25,231 bases of DNA from a bacterium UBA4637 (GCA_002405875.1 DHMR01000027.1:1-25231), one strand, 5' to 3'; shown: positions 1 to 7,492, counted from the first letter of the stretch. A program made the numbers and translations. Notes: a model not told the origin generated them from the sequence alone.

Positions 1-22
1 TTATGACACACCCTCTTTTTTG
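1..22 (+). terminator. Right half of a probable terminator cut by the window edge
   Basis: The window opens with TTATGACACACCCTC followed by a run of six T. This looks like the right arm and U-tract of an intrinsic terminator whose left arm (expected GAGGGTGTGTCATAA) lies outside the window. It would end a plus-strand gene to the left, converging on the glutathione peroxidase. The partner arm cannot be seen, so this is inference. Confidence 0.35.
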
Positions 23-76
23 TTATTATCTATTGCTTTCCATGAATGAGCTGTGTTGCCATTTTTGGAAAACGGA

Positions 77-631
77 TTACATTTTCAAGAGTTCTTCGAT
101 TTGTTTGGCAATGACATCGAAACTAGCAGTTGGCTCGAAGCGAGCGACTACTTGTCCTTTTTTGTTGATCAAGAACTTGGTGAAGTTCCATTTGATGTCA
201 GAACTTTCCTTATAGTTAGGGTCAGCTTCGCTCAGCATCTTGTCGAGTACAGGATAGAGGGGATGAGATTCATCCCAGCCTGCGAATCCTTTGGATTCCT
301 CCAAGAACTTGAATAGAGGTGAGGCATCGTCGCCGTTGACCTTGACTTTCTTGTATCGAGAAAATTCTGTACCGTATGTGAGTTTACAGAACTGGTGAAT
401 ACTTTCGTCTGTGCCTGGAGCTTGTTGTCCAAACTGATTGCAAGGGAAGTCGAGCACTTCAAAACCTTGTGAATGATAAGTTTCATAAAGCTTCTCCAGT
501 TCCTCATACTGTGGAGTAAAACCACACTTGGTGGCTGTGTTGACGATGAGCAATACCTCGTTAGCATACTCTTTGAGGGAAACATCCTTTCCCTTTCTGT
601 CCTTGACAGAGAATTCGTAAACAGTTCTCAT
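77..631 (-). CDS. Glutathione peroxidase family protein (Cys type, probably thioredoxin-dependent)
   Basis: A 184-residue protein with the full thioredoxin-fold peroxidase pattern. The peroxidatic Cys36 sits in NTATKCGFTP, where vertebrate enzymes have selenocysteine. Gln70 lies in FPCNQFGQQ, and Trp148-Asn149 in IKWNFTKFLI. A second cysteine, Cys82, lies in FCKLTYGTEF. Cys36 and Cys82 match the peroxidatic and resolving cysteines of yeast Gpx3, so reduction by thioredoxin rather than glutathione is the likely mechanism. The expected role is reduction of hydrogen peroxide or lipid hydroperoxides in the cytoplasm, since there is no signal peptide. The length is normal for the family. The ATG at 631 is preceded by A-rich leader sequence and a promoter-like TATCTTTG about 55 bases upstream. 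It appears monocistronic. Confidence 0.95.
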   Translation of the reverse strand: MRTVYEFSVKDRKGKDVSLKEYANEVLLIVNTATKCGFTPQYEELEKLYETYHSQGFEVLDFPCNQFGQQAPGTDESIHQFCKLTYGTEFSRYKKVKVNGDDASPLFKFLEESKGFAGWDESHPLYPVLDKMLSEADPNYKESSDIKWNFTKFLINKKGQVVARFEPTASFDVIAKQIEELLKM

Positions 632-684
632 TTTTTGTTGTTCCTATTTTTGTTTTGTTTTCTTCTTTTCTTCATTTTCTTGTG

Positions 685-692
685 CAAAGATA
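685..692 (-). promoter_or_regulatory. -7 promoter element for the glutathione peroxidase
   Basis: Read on the minus strand this is TATCTTTG, an exact match to the Bacteroidetes -7 consensus TAnnTTTG, followed by GCAC. It lies 53 bases upstream of the peroxidase ATG. No TTTG is present at the -33 spacing, so the promoter is only half supported. Confidence 0.5.
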
Positions 693-810
693 CTACTTTT
701 CTTTCAGACGAATTAATTAAGACTGATAATTTTTCTAAAATTCTTAAAATAGCAAACCTTAAGGGGGTGTCTCGTAAGACGTGGAGCAAGAATATGGGAA
801 TTGTATAGAC

Positions 811-850
811 AAAAAACAGTCCGAGATTTTCACAAACCCCGGACTGTTTT
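811..850 (-). terminator. Intrinsic terminator downstream of the hybrid regulator
   Basis: The arms AAAACAGTCCG (813-823) and CGGACTGTTTT (840-850) form an 11-bp perfect stem with a 16-base loop. Read on the minus strand the stem is followed by six T, so it terminates leftward transcription. It lies about 145 bases beyond the regulator's stop codon and would also end the candidate small RNA. Confidence 0.75.
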
Positions 851-922
851 GAAACTACCCTTTGGCAATACTCTAATCAAAAAGTAGTTTCTGTTAATTT
901 ATCATTTAACTTTTCTAAGAAC
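811..922 (-). ncRNA. Candidate small RNA or structured 3' UTR
   Basis: A minus-strand TATCTTTG (928-935) matches the -7 promoter consensus, and the terminator at 813-850 lies about 110 bases downstream. Between them is a second hairpin with 8-bp arms GTAGTTTC/GAAACTAC (884-891 and 851-858). There is no ORF of useful size. No -33 TTTG is found, so this could equally be the 3' untranslated tail of the regulator mRNA. No known RNA family is recognised. Confidence 0.3.
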
Positions 923-994
923 TGATGCAAAGATATGACAATTCTGTGAAAGAAAGGTGTTAGTTTTAGATTTTTTAGGTGGGAAAAACTGTTT

Positions 995-3900
995 TTATTT
1001 ATTTTTCTCACGATAATCGCTTGGGATAACGCCCATTTCTTTCTTAAATACCTTTGAAAAATACTTCGGATCACTAAAACCAACGGCGAAAGCAATGCTG
1101 GTCAGCGTGTCGTCCGTATTCTTGAGCATTTCGATTGCCTTCATGATACGTATATGGCGAACGAAGTCAATAGGAGTCATACCCACCGCATTCTTGATCT
1201 TTCCATAGAGCACACTGCGACTCATTCCCATAGCTACGGCAATGTCGTCGATTTTCATGTCTGGATCGGAGATGTTGTCTATGATAAACTTGCTCGCCTT
1301 CCTGATGGTCTCGTCCTGCATGCTGATGGTTGAGTTACCTGCCACCATCTTTTCTGCTTCCTTTTCCTTCGGATAGACTTGGTCTAAATCTTCCTGGGTG
1401 GCGTTAGGTTGAATTTGTTTCAGCATCTCCAACTGTAGTGTCTTGTGATGGTTGATTACCGCCTCGATGCGTCCCTTCAAGTAGGTGGCAGAGAATGGCT
1501 TGGTGATGTATCCGTCTATGCCTTCTTCGAATCCCTTCAACTGGTCTTCCACGCTGGCTTTTGCCGACAAGATGATGATAGGGATATGGGCGATGTTGCT
1601 GTCTTGTTTGATGTAATGTACCATGGTGATGCCGTCCATCACTGGCATGGTGACATCCGTCAATATGAAGTCTGGCACAAACTTGCGGGTCATTTCCAAT
1701 CCTCTCTTTCCGTTCTCTGCCAGGAACACGTTGTATTCTTGGCTTAGGATGTTGTCGAGGAAGGTGCGCAAGTCGGCGTTATCTTCCACGATGAGGATGG
1801 TGATGTCCTTGTCGCCTTTCTCAAATTCTTCCGCCGATTCCTGGGTGATGTCCTTGATGAAAGCCTTGGCATTGCTGTCCTCGATTTCTTCGGAGGTGTT
1901 GAGCGACGAGAATATTTCGTCCGAGTCTTTGTTGATGAAGAAATTGTTGCTGTTGTCAAAGCGCAGAATTTCGTTCAGCATGTCGAGCATTTCTCGGGCG
2001 TTCCTTTGCACGATGTTAAGCAGACTTTTAGCCTCGGTAGACAAGTTCGGCTCCCGGTTTAGCACTTCGGTTACTGGACCTCCGATGAGAGATAGAGGCG
2101 TACGCAACTTGTGGGATGCTGTGCTGAAGAACTCGTTCTTCATGACGCTCATCTCGTGATTCAACTTTTGCTTCTGTCTCATATTATATAGGTAGAAGGA
2201 ATAGCCGATGGCCGAGATAATCAACAAGAAGAGCAAGAGGTTGCCCCATACACTTTCCCAGAAAGTAGGCTCGATTTCAATTGGGAGTTCTGCGATATAG
2301 CTTCCCCAGATTCCGTGCGTATTGGTGGCTTTCACCTTTAATATATAGCTGCCATGCGAAATGTGGTTGAAGCCAATCAAGTTCTGGCTTCCCAGTGGAA
2401 TCCACACTCCCTTGGGTGTCTTTCCTTCTAGGCGATAGGCATAGTAGCACTGGTATTTTCGGGTGTAGTCGAGTGCGGCAAAGCTGATAGTCAAGTTACG
2501 CTTGTTGGATGGGATGACTATCTCCTTGCGGTGCAGGATAGGGATGATACCGCTCTCTCCGTTGTAGTGAAGATTTGTAAACAGAATCTTCGGCTGGTAG
2601 GTAGTCTTCTTCAGGGTCTTCGGATTGAAAGTGATACTACCCATCGGTGTGCCAAGGGTGATATAGTCGGTGGCAGGGTCATGGATCGGTCGGCATTCGG
2701 TGAATGTCATGTTGTAGTCAAAGTCGTTCGGACCAAACACATCCATTTCCTTGGTCTTCGGATTGTATTTGTCGATACTTGACTCTCTGACAATCCAGAT
2801 GTTGCCGGCGTTGTCTTCAATCATGCTCTGCACGATGCCCTCATCAAGGTTGATGTCTCTGAGAACCTGTACTTTCACATGGTCTTGTAGAAGACTCTTG
2901 CTGGTCGTGACAGCCAATGTTCCTCCTAGAGAAGAAATATAGGTGTTTCCGTTGTTCTTGACCAACGTGTAGTTGACATCGTTGGCCATGATGGAGGTCG
3001 TGTCGCCTGTGATGTGGCTCGACTTGTAAAAGCGAATCTTGGAAAAATCTTGGAATTCGTCGGAGAAAGTAACCAATCCGTCGGTCGTTCCGACAAGGAT
3101 GATTCCCTTGCTGGTGCAAGTGATTCTTCGTGCCTTTTGGTATAAGTTCCCCTTTGGCCAACTCAGTCCATTTTGACATGAGTGAAAGTGTATGCCGCCC
3201 TCCCTTTCTTCGGCAACGGCCAACCCGCCTCCGTAAGTGGCTATCCAGGTTCTGCCTTGACGATCGCTTACGATATCATAGATGCTGTTGCAAGGAAGTG
3301 AATAAGGATTCTTGGGGTCATGGACAAAATGAGTGACTTGACCCTTTTGCAGGAGATAGAGTCCATCGGCCTTGGTGCCTATCCACATGCGTTCCTGCGT
3401 ATCCTCGTAGAGTGCGTAAATGCCTGATTGACTGAAAGCCACAGGGGTAGGGACTATTCCGCCTGTTGGAGCTAAGTAGCCTATCTTGTTATGACATTCG
3501 TCGCTGATTTTGATATATCCTTCGTAGAAACCATCCCAATAGTTATGGTTGTGGTCGAGTGCCAGGGCACGAATTTCCGCCTCGTTGCCCTCCAGTTGGC
3601 TGAGCGTATACTCATGATTCTTGAAGTTGATTTGGGTAAGGTCATGAATGCCCGTTACCCAAAGGATGCTCTGGTCAGAGATGACGAACTTCGTAATCTT
3701 TGGGATGTGCGCATTGGCGGAGGAGTTGCTCCTCAGAAGATAAGGTACCAATTCTTTTTTCTGGCGGTCGTAATAGCTGAATGTTCCCCCGTTAGGTATA
3801 GTCCACAGGGTACCATGCTCGTCTTCCATGATGAAATACTTGTCGCTCACGGTTCGGTCGGCAGGGTTGGCTTGGTCGGCGAAAAGCCATTTTTTTTCCA

Positions 3901-4885
3901 AGGTGTTTGGGTTGATGACCGTTACGCCCATGCCGTCGGTGAATGCCCAAATGTTGTTTTGAGTTACATCGACATAGATTTTCTTGACTTCGGCTACAGG
4001 TTGGTTAGGGTTCTGTACGCTGACCACCTCTGATTTGAATGTGCGAGGATTGTAGACAATCACACCTATGTTGGTGGCAATCAGAAGTTGAAAACCTGTG
4101 TTTTTCAACTCGTTGATGCGGGTGACTCCGGCTGGGAGTGGTATCATGGAGAGGTGGTTTCTTGCCTCATCGAATACGGCGAGTCTTCCATCTGTTGTGG
4201 CTAGGTAGATGGTGTTGCCCACCTGTCGAAACCACTTGAATGGAATGTTGGTTCTGAAGTTGTCGTTATAGATGAAAGCCCCTTTGTCTGTAAGAATCCA
4301 TTCACGTCCTTTCTTGTCGGATGTGATAAACCAGATGCGTCCACTCGGCATGCCATTCTTGCTGGCACGGACAATAATAGGGTTGTTGTCTGAGAATTCC
4401 TTCTTGTTGATACGGATGGCATAATGTTGGTCAAGAGAGGTGATCCAAGTTGCCTGAGTTGGAAGGACATATAGCTTGTCTACAAAGAGTTGGATGTTGA
4501 ATTTCTCGTTGATTTTCTTGTCGATGTTGGCAAACATGCACATGCGAGTGTCATACACATAGAGATGTCGGTCGTAAGTGACGCACCACAGGTCGTAGTT
4601 GGAACATGGATAGATGCTCTGAATGCGGTTGGTGGTCAGAATGTCGGTTTGCCCCGGGCTGTCCCGAAAAGTGTGGAAGGTATAACCGTCGTAATACGAC
4701 AGACCATTGAGGGTGGCAAACCACATCATGTTGTCTGCGCCTTGGCATAGGTCGGAAATTGTGTTGGCTGCGAGTCCGTCAAGAATGGAAAACTTGCGGA
4801 TGTCGCAATAAGGCACGCTGAAGCTGAACAAGCTTAGCAGCCCTAATATAAGGGTAGATAAGTATCTTTTTGTCATTATTTTCAT
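995..4885 (-). CDS. Hybrid two-component regulator (HTCS) without a visible ATPase domain
   Basis: About 1296 residues. Order: N-terminal signal/anchor segment, two-component regulator propeller repeats (for example ADNMMWFATLNGLSYYDG, HGTLWTIPNGG, GRTWIATYGGGLA), a Y_Y_Y-like domain near residues 790-850, a transmembrane helix (LLLFLLIISAIGYSFYLY, about 875-895), a HisKA-like helix with SHKLRTPLSL (His near 923), a receiver (ILIVEDNADL near 1028, phosphoacceptor Asp in ILTDVTMPVMDG near 1077), and a C-terminal AraC HTH (VAMGMSRSVLYGKI, VGFSDPKYFSKVF). Only about 50 residues separate HisKA from the receiver, so the HATPase_c domain is missing. The usual acidic residue after the H-box His is Lys. 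Family members sense periplasmic ligands and control nearby genes. A TTG at 4900 also opens the frame, but it lies inside the -7 element, so ATG 4885 or ATG 4876 is the real start. Confidence 0.93.
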   Translation of the reverse strand: MKIMTKRYLSTLILGLLSLFSFSVPYCDIRKFSILDGLAANTISDLCQGADNMMWFATLNGLSYYDGYTFHTFRDSPGQTDILTTNRIQSIYPCSNYDLWCVTYDRHLYVYDTRMCMFANIDKKINEKFNIQLFVDKLYVLPTQATWITSLDQHYAIRINKKEFSDNNPIIVRASKNGMPSGRIWFITSDKKGREWILTDKGAFIYNDNFRTNIPFKWFRQVGNTIYLATTDGRLAVFDEARNHLSMIPLPAGVTRINELKNTGFQLLIATNIGVIVYNPRTFKSEVVSVQNPNQPVAEVKKIYVDVTQNNIWAFTDGMGVTVINPNTLEKKWLFADQANPADRTVSDKYFIMEDEHGTLWTIPNGGTFSYYDRQKKELVPYLLRSNSSANAHIPKITKFVISDQSILWVTGIHDLTQINFKNHEYTLSQLEGNEAEIRALALDHNHNYWDGFYEGYIKISDECHNKIGYLAPTGGIVPTPVAFSQSGIYALYEDTQERMWIGTKADGLYLLQKGQVTHFVHDPKNPYSLPCNSIYDIVSDRQGRTWIATYGGGLAVAEEREGGIHFHSCQNGLSWPKGNLYQKARRITCTSKGIILVGTTDGLVTFSDEFQDFSKIRFYKSSHITGDTTSIMANDVNYTLVKNNGNTYISSLGGTLAVTTSKSLLQDHVKVQVLRDINLDEGIVQSMIEDNAGNIWIVRESSIDKYNPKTKEMDVFGPNDFDYNMTFTECRPIHDPATDYITLGTPMGSITFNPKTLKKTTYQPKILFTNLHYNGESGIIPILHRKEIVIPSNKRNLTISFAALDYTRKYQCYYAYRLEGKTPKGVWIPLGSQNLIGFNHISHGSYILKVKATNTHGIWGSYIAELPIEIEPTFWESVWGNLLLFLLIISAIGYSFYLYNMRQKQKLNHEMSVMKNEFFSTASHKLRTPLSLIGGPVTEVLNREPNLSTEAKSLLNIVQRNAREMLDMLNEILRFDNSNNFFINKDSDEIFSSLNTSEEIEDSNAKAFIKDITQESAEEFEKGDKDITILIVEDNADLRTFLDNILSQEYNVFLAENGKRGLEMTRKFVPDFILTDVTMPVMDGITMVHYIKQDSNIAHIPIIILSAKASVEDQLKGFEEGIDGYITKPFSATYLKGRIEAVINHHKTLQLEMLKQIQPNATQEDLDQVYPKEKEAEKMVAGNSTISMQDETIRKASKFIIDNISDPDMKIDDIAVAMGMSRSVLYGKIKNAVGMTPIDFVRHIRIMKAIEMLKNTDDTLTSIAFAVGFSDPKYFSKVFKKEMGVIPSDYREKNK

Positions 4886-4897
4886 CTGTTTTGCTGA

Positions 4898-4929
4898 CAA
4901 AGTTACGCAAAAATCATGTAACTTCCAAA
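4898..4929 (-). promoter_or_regulatory. Promoter of the hybrid regulator
   Basis: On the minus strand TTTG (4929-4926), a 20-base spacer and TAACTTTG (4905-4898) match the Bacteroidetes primary sigma consensus exactly. Transcription should start near 4891. That leaves a leader of only about 6 bases to ATG 4885, or about 15 to ATG 4876, and rules out the TTG at 4900. Confidence 0.75.
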
Positions 4930-4990
4930 TTGTTTTAGGGAAAATCCATCCAAGAGTAGGGATTTCTCCCTTATTTTTTCCATATTTTCC

Positions 4991-5021
4991 TTTGCTGGTA
5001 TTAAAAATAGGCTTATCTTTG
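4991..5021 (+). promoter_or_regulatory. Promoter of the acidic lipoprotein gene
   Basis: TTTG (4991-4994), a 19-base spacer and TATCTTTG (5014-5021) match the Bacteroidetes consensus. The expected transcript start is near 5028, giving a leader of about 36 bases. It points away from the hybrid regulator promoter, with 61 bases between the two -33 elements. Confidence 0.75.
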
Positions 5022-5063
5022 CACCAGTTTTCAAAAGAATTACTAATTTAAAGTCTAGAAGAT

Positions 5064-5813
5064 ATGAAAAAGTTTAGAACAATAATGATGGCTATGGTTG
5101 CCATGGCAACGATGGCTTTTGCTTTCACTAGTTGCGATGATGATCCTTGGGATGACGATTGGCATGACCCATACGGATGGTGTGATGACTACGGAGACTG
5201 GGGATGGAACAACAATTATTGGAACCAAGGTGGCAATAATGGCAGTCAAGATAGTCGCGCTCAGATGGCTCAGGTGCTCTGTGGTGAATGGGCTGGCCGA
5301 ATGGATTATTCTTACATCAATGACGATGGTCAGTCTCGTACTACGGACACGTATTATTCAGTCATGAAGTTCTTCCAATATAACAGCAACTCTTGTTCTT
5401 ACAGCGGACAGGGTGTCGAGACGGATTATCAGTTGGATTCTCAAGGTAATATCCTCGAAGACCAGAGTCAGACACTCGACTTCTCTTGGTATATTGAGAC
5501 GAATGGTGATATCTACATCAAGTACAAGAAGAGCGGCGCCACCTTTGTGATGGATTATGGTTCGTCTCAGGCAGGTTTCCATCTCGGAGCAGAGGAGGGC
5601 AAGAACAATGATACCTTCTTTGGGTATATGATAGGTACTGGCTCTGTCAAGGGCGATGTCATCTACATTGATTTTGATCGTACAAACGATACCAACAATG
5701 CCAAGTCTGCAACTCGTAGCGCAGATGCTGTCAACTCTGGTAAGTCATTTGGCAATGCTGCCCACTTGAACCCTATCAAGGGTACAACCTCGCAATTCAA
5801 TAATAGAAGATAA
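5064..5813 (+). CDS. Acidic, Trp/Asp/Asn-rich lipoprotein of unknown function
   Basis: A 249-residue protein that I do not recognise. It has a lipoprotein signal peptide ending in FAFTSC (lipidated Cys24), followed directly by DDD. Acidic residues right after the Cys resemble the surface-export signal known from Bacteroidetes lipoproteins. Residues 25-62 are a low-complexity tether rich in Asp, Trp, Tyr, Gly and Asn. The rest (about 65-220) alternates short polar and aromatic strands, starting LCGEWAGRMDYSY. This vaguely recalls lipocalin-like beta barrels, but no signature proves it. It is transcribed divergently from the hybrid regulator, a position where regulator targets are often found, and ends at a strong bidirectional terminator. 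ATG 5064 is supported by an A-rich leader and its own promoter. Confidence 0.85.
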   Translation: MKKFRTIMMAMVAMATMAFAFTSCDDDPWDDDWHDPYGWCDDYGDWGWNNNYWNQGGNNGSQDSRAQMAQVLCGEWAGRMDYSYINDDGQSRTTDTYYSVMKFFQYNSNSCSYSGQGVETDYQLDSQGNILEDQSQTLDFSWYIETNGDIYIKYKKSGATFVMDYGSSQAGFHLGAEEGKNNDTFFGYMIGTGSVKGDVIYIDFDRTNDTNNAKSATRSADAVNSGKSFGNAAHLNPIKGTTSQFNNRR

Positions 5814-5837
5814 AGAAGATAAAATAGAAATAAATAC

Positions 5838-5880
5838 AAAAGCTCGCAAGACAGCAGTTTGTCTTTGCGAGCTTTTATTT
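5838..5880. terminator. Bidirectional intrinsic terminator between convergent genes
   Basis: The arms AAAAGCTCGCAAGACA (5838-5853) and TGTCTTTGCGAGCTTTT (5860-5876) pair over 16 bp with one bulged T and a 6-base loop. A-rich sequence on the left and T-rich sequence on the right let it act in both directions. It separates the lipoprotein (+) from the nuclease (-). Confidence 0.85.
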
Positions 5881-5901
5881 TGTCTTTTGTCTTTTGGAAA
5901 T

Positions 5902-6879
5902 TTAGTTTGTGATATTCCAAAGAGTTTGAAGATAGGACGGCGTAATGTTCGTGCTTTCAACCTTGTTTTCGATGTCATCAGGAAGATTGCAGAAAAAATC
6001 TATGCCTGTCAATTCTTCGAGTTTGTCGATATTCACTACATGGGCACTTAATTTTTCGGTTGAAGCATACGCTTTATGCTCAAACCAAAATCCGATGGCT
6101 TTATAGCCAGAATTATTCTTGATGAGAACGGCTGCAAAGAAATACTTTGGGACAATAAAGTGGTTAGTGGTGTATCCGAGAATTTGATCAGCCTTGTCGA
6201 TAGTACCGCCTTTGCAGACGTACATGGTATCGTTGGCATGACTTGCTTGAGTACTCATATTGATAGATAAAAAACTTCTGATTTTTTCTTCCATGGTTTC
6301 CCAAATGCCTGTGTTGAACTCACCACGTTGTGGTTGCATATTGGTCATATAGAACGTCTGCCCATTAACATCTTGATTGCAAATTCTGTCTTCTGATGCC
6401 ACAATATGGCCTCTTTGAAAGTAAGTGATACCTTGGCTTGGCATGCTGCTTGCGCCAAATTCCCTTGTGCTAGGTTGACAATCTATACTGATGGCAGGGT
6501 CTGTTTGAAAAGGGTCTCCATGCCAGAATTGTCCATTCCAAGATGTACCGTTTTTCCAGTTGTTCCTGTTCCAACCTTTTATGTTGTTGCTCTTGTAAAC
6601 AGCGTAGCAACTCCAGCGTTGTGATTTTAGCTTCGTATCAAACTCTGTGCAGAAGTTGACACCATAGGCATCAGTTTTGTGTACAATGATGGTGCTAGCG
6701 CCCCCCTTAACCTTCGGGAACTCTAGGCGAGTCACTTCTTGTGGTATGCCTACGGTTACAACATTTGCATTTGCATTGGAGTTATGCTGGCCGCTACTGT
6801 TGTCGTCATTATCACTGCTACAGCTACCCAAGGCTATGATGGCTAGGAGAGCAAAAAGATGAATCTTAATTTGTTTCAT
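5902..6879 (-). CDS. DNA/RNA non-specific endonuclease (NUC1 family) lipoprotein
   Basis: A 325-residue protein with lipobox ALGSC (Cys20) and an acidic, Asn-rich linker (SSDNDD), so probably anchored in the outer membrane and perhaps surface exposed. The core matches the beta-beta-alpha-metal nucleases of the NucA/Serratia family: general-base His158 in FQRGHIVAS, TNMQPQ at 179-184, metal-binding Asn189, and Glu197 in NTGIWETMEEKIR. The His-Asn-Glu spacing (31 and 8 residues) agrees with Serratia nuclease (30 and 8). The usual DRGH reads QRGH. The family cuts single- and double-stranded DNA and RNA to 5'-phosphorylated fragments. An upstream TTG at 6888 also opens the frame, but ATG 6879 gives the proper signal peptide. 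It lies near a TonB receptor operon and an exported phosphoesterase, suggesting nucleic-acid scavenging. Confidence 0.9.
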   Translation of the reverse strand: MKQIKIHLFALLAIIALGSCSSDNDDNSSGQHNSNANANVVTVGIPQEVTRLEFPKVKGGASTIIVHKTDAYGVNFCTEFDTKLKSQRWSCYAVYKSNNIKGWNRNNWKNGTSWNGQFWHGDPFQTDPAISIDCQPSTREFGASSMPSQGITYFQRGHIVASEDRICNQDVNGQTFYMTNMQPQRGEFNTGIWETMEEKIRSFLSINMSTQASHANDTMYVCKGGTIDKADQILGYTTNHFIVPKYFFAAVLIKNNSGYKAIGFWFEHKAYASTEKLSAHVVNIDKLEELTGIDFFCNLPDDIENKVESTNITPSYLQTLWNITN

Positions 6880-6885
6880 ACAAGT

Positions 6886-6893
6886 CAAATATA
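6886..6893 (-). promoter_or_regulatory. Possible -7 element of the nuclease gene
   Basis: TATATTTG on the minus strand matches TAnnTTTG and ends 6 bases before ATG 6879. If used, the mRNA would be nearly leaderless. The nearest upstream TTTG is 30 bases away, too far for a -33 element, so support is weak. Confidence 0.35.
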
Positions 6894-6930
6894 TAATTTA
6901 AACCGGGTTATTCATATAGGGGGCAAACCG

Positions 6931-6977
6931 AAAAAAGTGCGTACCAGCGTATATGCAACTACGCTAGAACGCACTTT
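6931..6977 (-). terminator. Terminator of the L31 gene
   Basis: A two-part hairpin: outer arms AAAGTGCGT (6934-6942) and ACGCACTTT (6969-6977), a symmetric ACC/AGA internal loop, inner arms AGCGTA (6946-6951) and TACGCT (6960-6965), and an 8-base loop. On the minus strand it is followed by six T. It lies just upstream of the nuclease gene, so it insulates that gene from the L31 transcript. Confidence 0.8.
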
Positions 6978-7021
6978 CCTATCTTGCGATAATAATATAT
7001 CCTTTATGATGAAAAGGTATA

Positions 7022-7273
7022 TTACTTCTTCAACTTACCGTAACGGTTCATGAAGCGGTCAACACGACCTGCTGTATCAACAAGCTTGCTCTTACCTGTA
7101 TAGAATGGGTGAGAGGTGCTAGAGATTTCAATCTTTACTACTGGGTAAGTCTCGCCCTCGAATTCAACAGTCTCAGTTGTCTTGCATGTTGACTTAGAGA
7201 GGAACATGTCACCGTTAGACATATCCTTGAATACTACAGGACGATAGTTCTCTGGATGAATACCTTTTTTCAT
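7022..7273 (-). CDS. rpmE2: Type B 50S ribosomal protein L31
   Basis: An 83-residue protein opening [20 protein letters not shown], with the L31 hallmarks [10 protein letters not shown] and [12 protein letters not shown]. It is a large-subunit protein at the central protuberance that helps bridge the two subunits. The CxxC zinc-ligand pairs of type A L31 are absent and only one Cys is present (STCKTTET), so this is the zinc-independent type B form. It is monocistronic, with its own promoter, a roughly 120-base structured leader and its own terminator. Such a long leader on a ribosomal-protein gene suggests autoregulation. Confidence 0.97.
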   Translation of the reverse strand: MKKGIHPENYRPVVFKDMSNGDMFLSKSTCKTTETVEFEGETYPVVKIEISSTSHPFYTGKSKLVDTAGRVDRFMNRYGKLKK

Positions 7274-7390
7274 TTTGTTTTTTACTTTTTATTGGGTTAT
7301 TAAATATAGACGTTGTGGGGATGCTTATTATCATTGGCATCATTCGTGTCCCTCTTCGGGGCATGCCCACTATAGCCTTTTGACTTAAAC
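7274..7390 (-). promoter_or_regulatory. Structured leader of the L31 mRNA, candidate ribosomal-protein autoregulatory RNA
   Basis: On the minus strand the leader contains a long-range stem, GTGGGCATGC (7370-7361) with GCATCCCCAC (7324-7315). It forms 9 bp around a single C-C mismatch. Inside is a small CCC/GGG hairpin (7360-7350 region). The A/T-rich stretch before the ATG is unpaired. Structured L31 leaders that bind the protein are known in other bacterial groups. Membership of any described family cannot be shown here. Confidence 0.5.
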
Positions 7391-7395
7391 GGGTG

Positions 7396-7427
7396 CAAAG
7401 TTACGACTTTTTTCTGATTCTTGCAAA
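7396..7427 (-). promoter_or_regulatory. Promoter of the L31 gene
   Basis: TTTG (7427-7424), a 20-base spacer and TAACTTTG (7403-7396) on the minus strand match the Bacteroidetes consensus. The predicted start near 7389 gives the roughly 115-base leader described above. Confidence 0.8.
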
Positions 7428-7492
7428 TCTTTTGGTATGTTTTTGCTTAAATATATGAAAAGTATAGTCTTCTTGGAGGTTTATTCTAAAAG

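Larger units (their letters stand above)
632..994. other. 363-base intergenic region between the peroxidase and the hybrid regulator
   Basis: No convincing ORF is present. From the peroxidase side it holds that gene's -7 element (685-692), a minus-strand terminator (813-850), an inverted repeat GAAACTAC/GTAGTTTC (851-858 and 884-891) and a second minus-strand -7-like TATCTTTG (928-935). The last three together could make a short RNA, listed separately. Confidence 0.6.

Noticed and set aside
77..631. A selenoprotein glutathione peroxidase
   Set aside because: The active-site codon is a normal cysteine codon (TGT, residue 36); there is no in-frame TGA.
995..4900. TTG at 4900 as the start of the hybrid regulator
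   Set aside because: It lies inside the -7 promoter element; ATG 4885 or 4876 lies downstream of the predicted transcript start.
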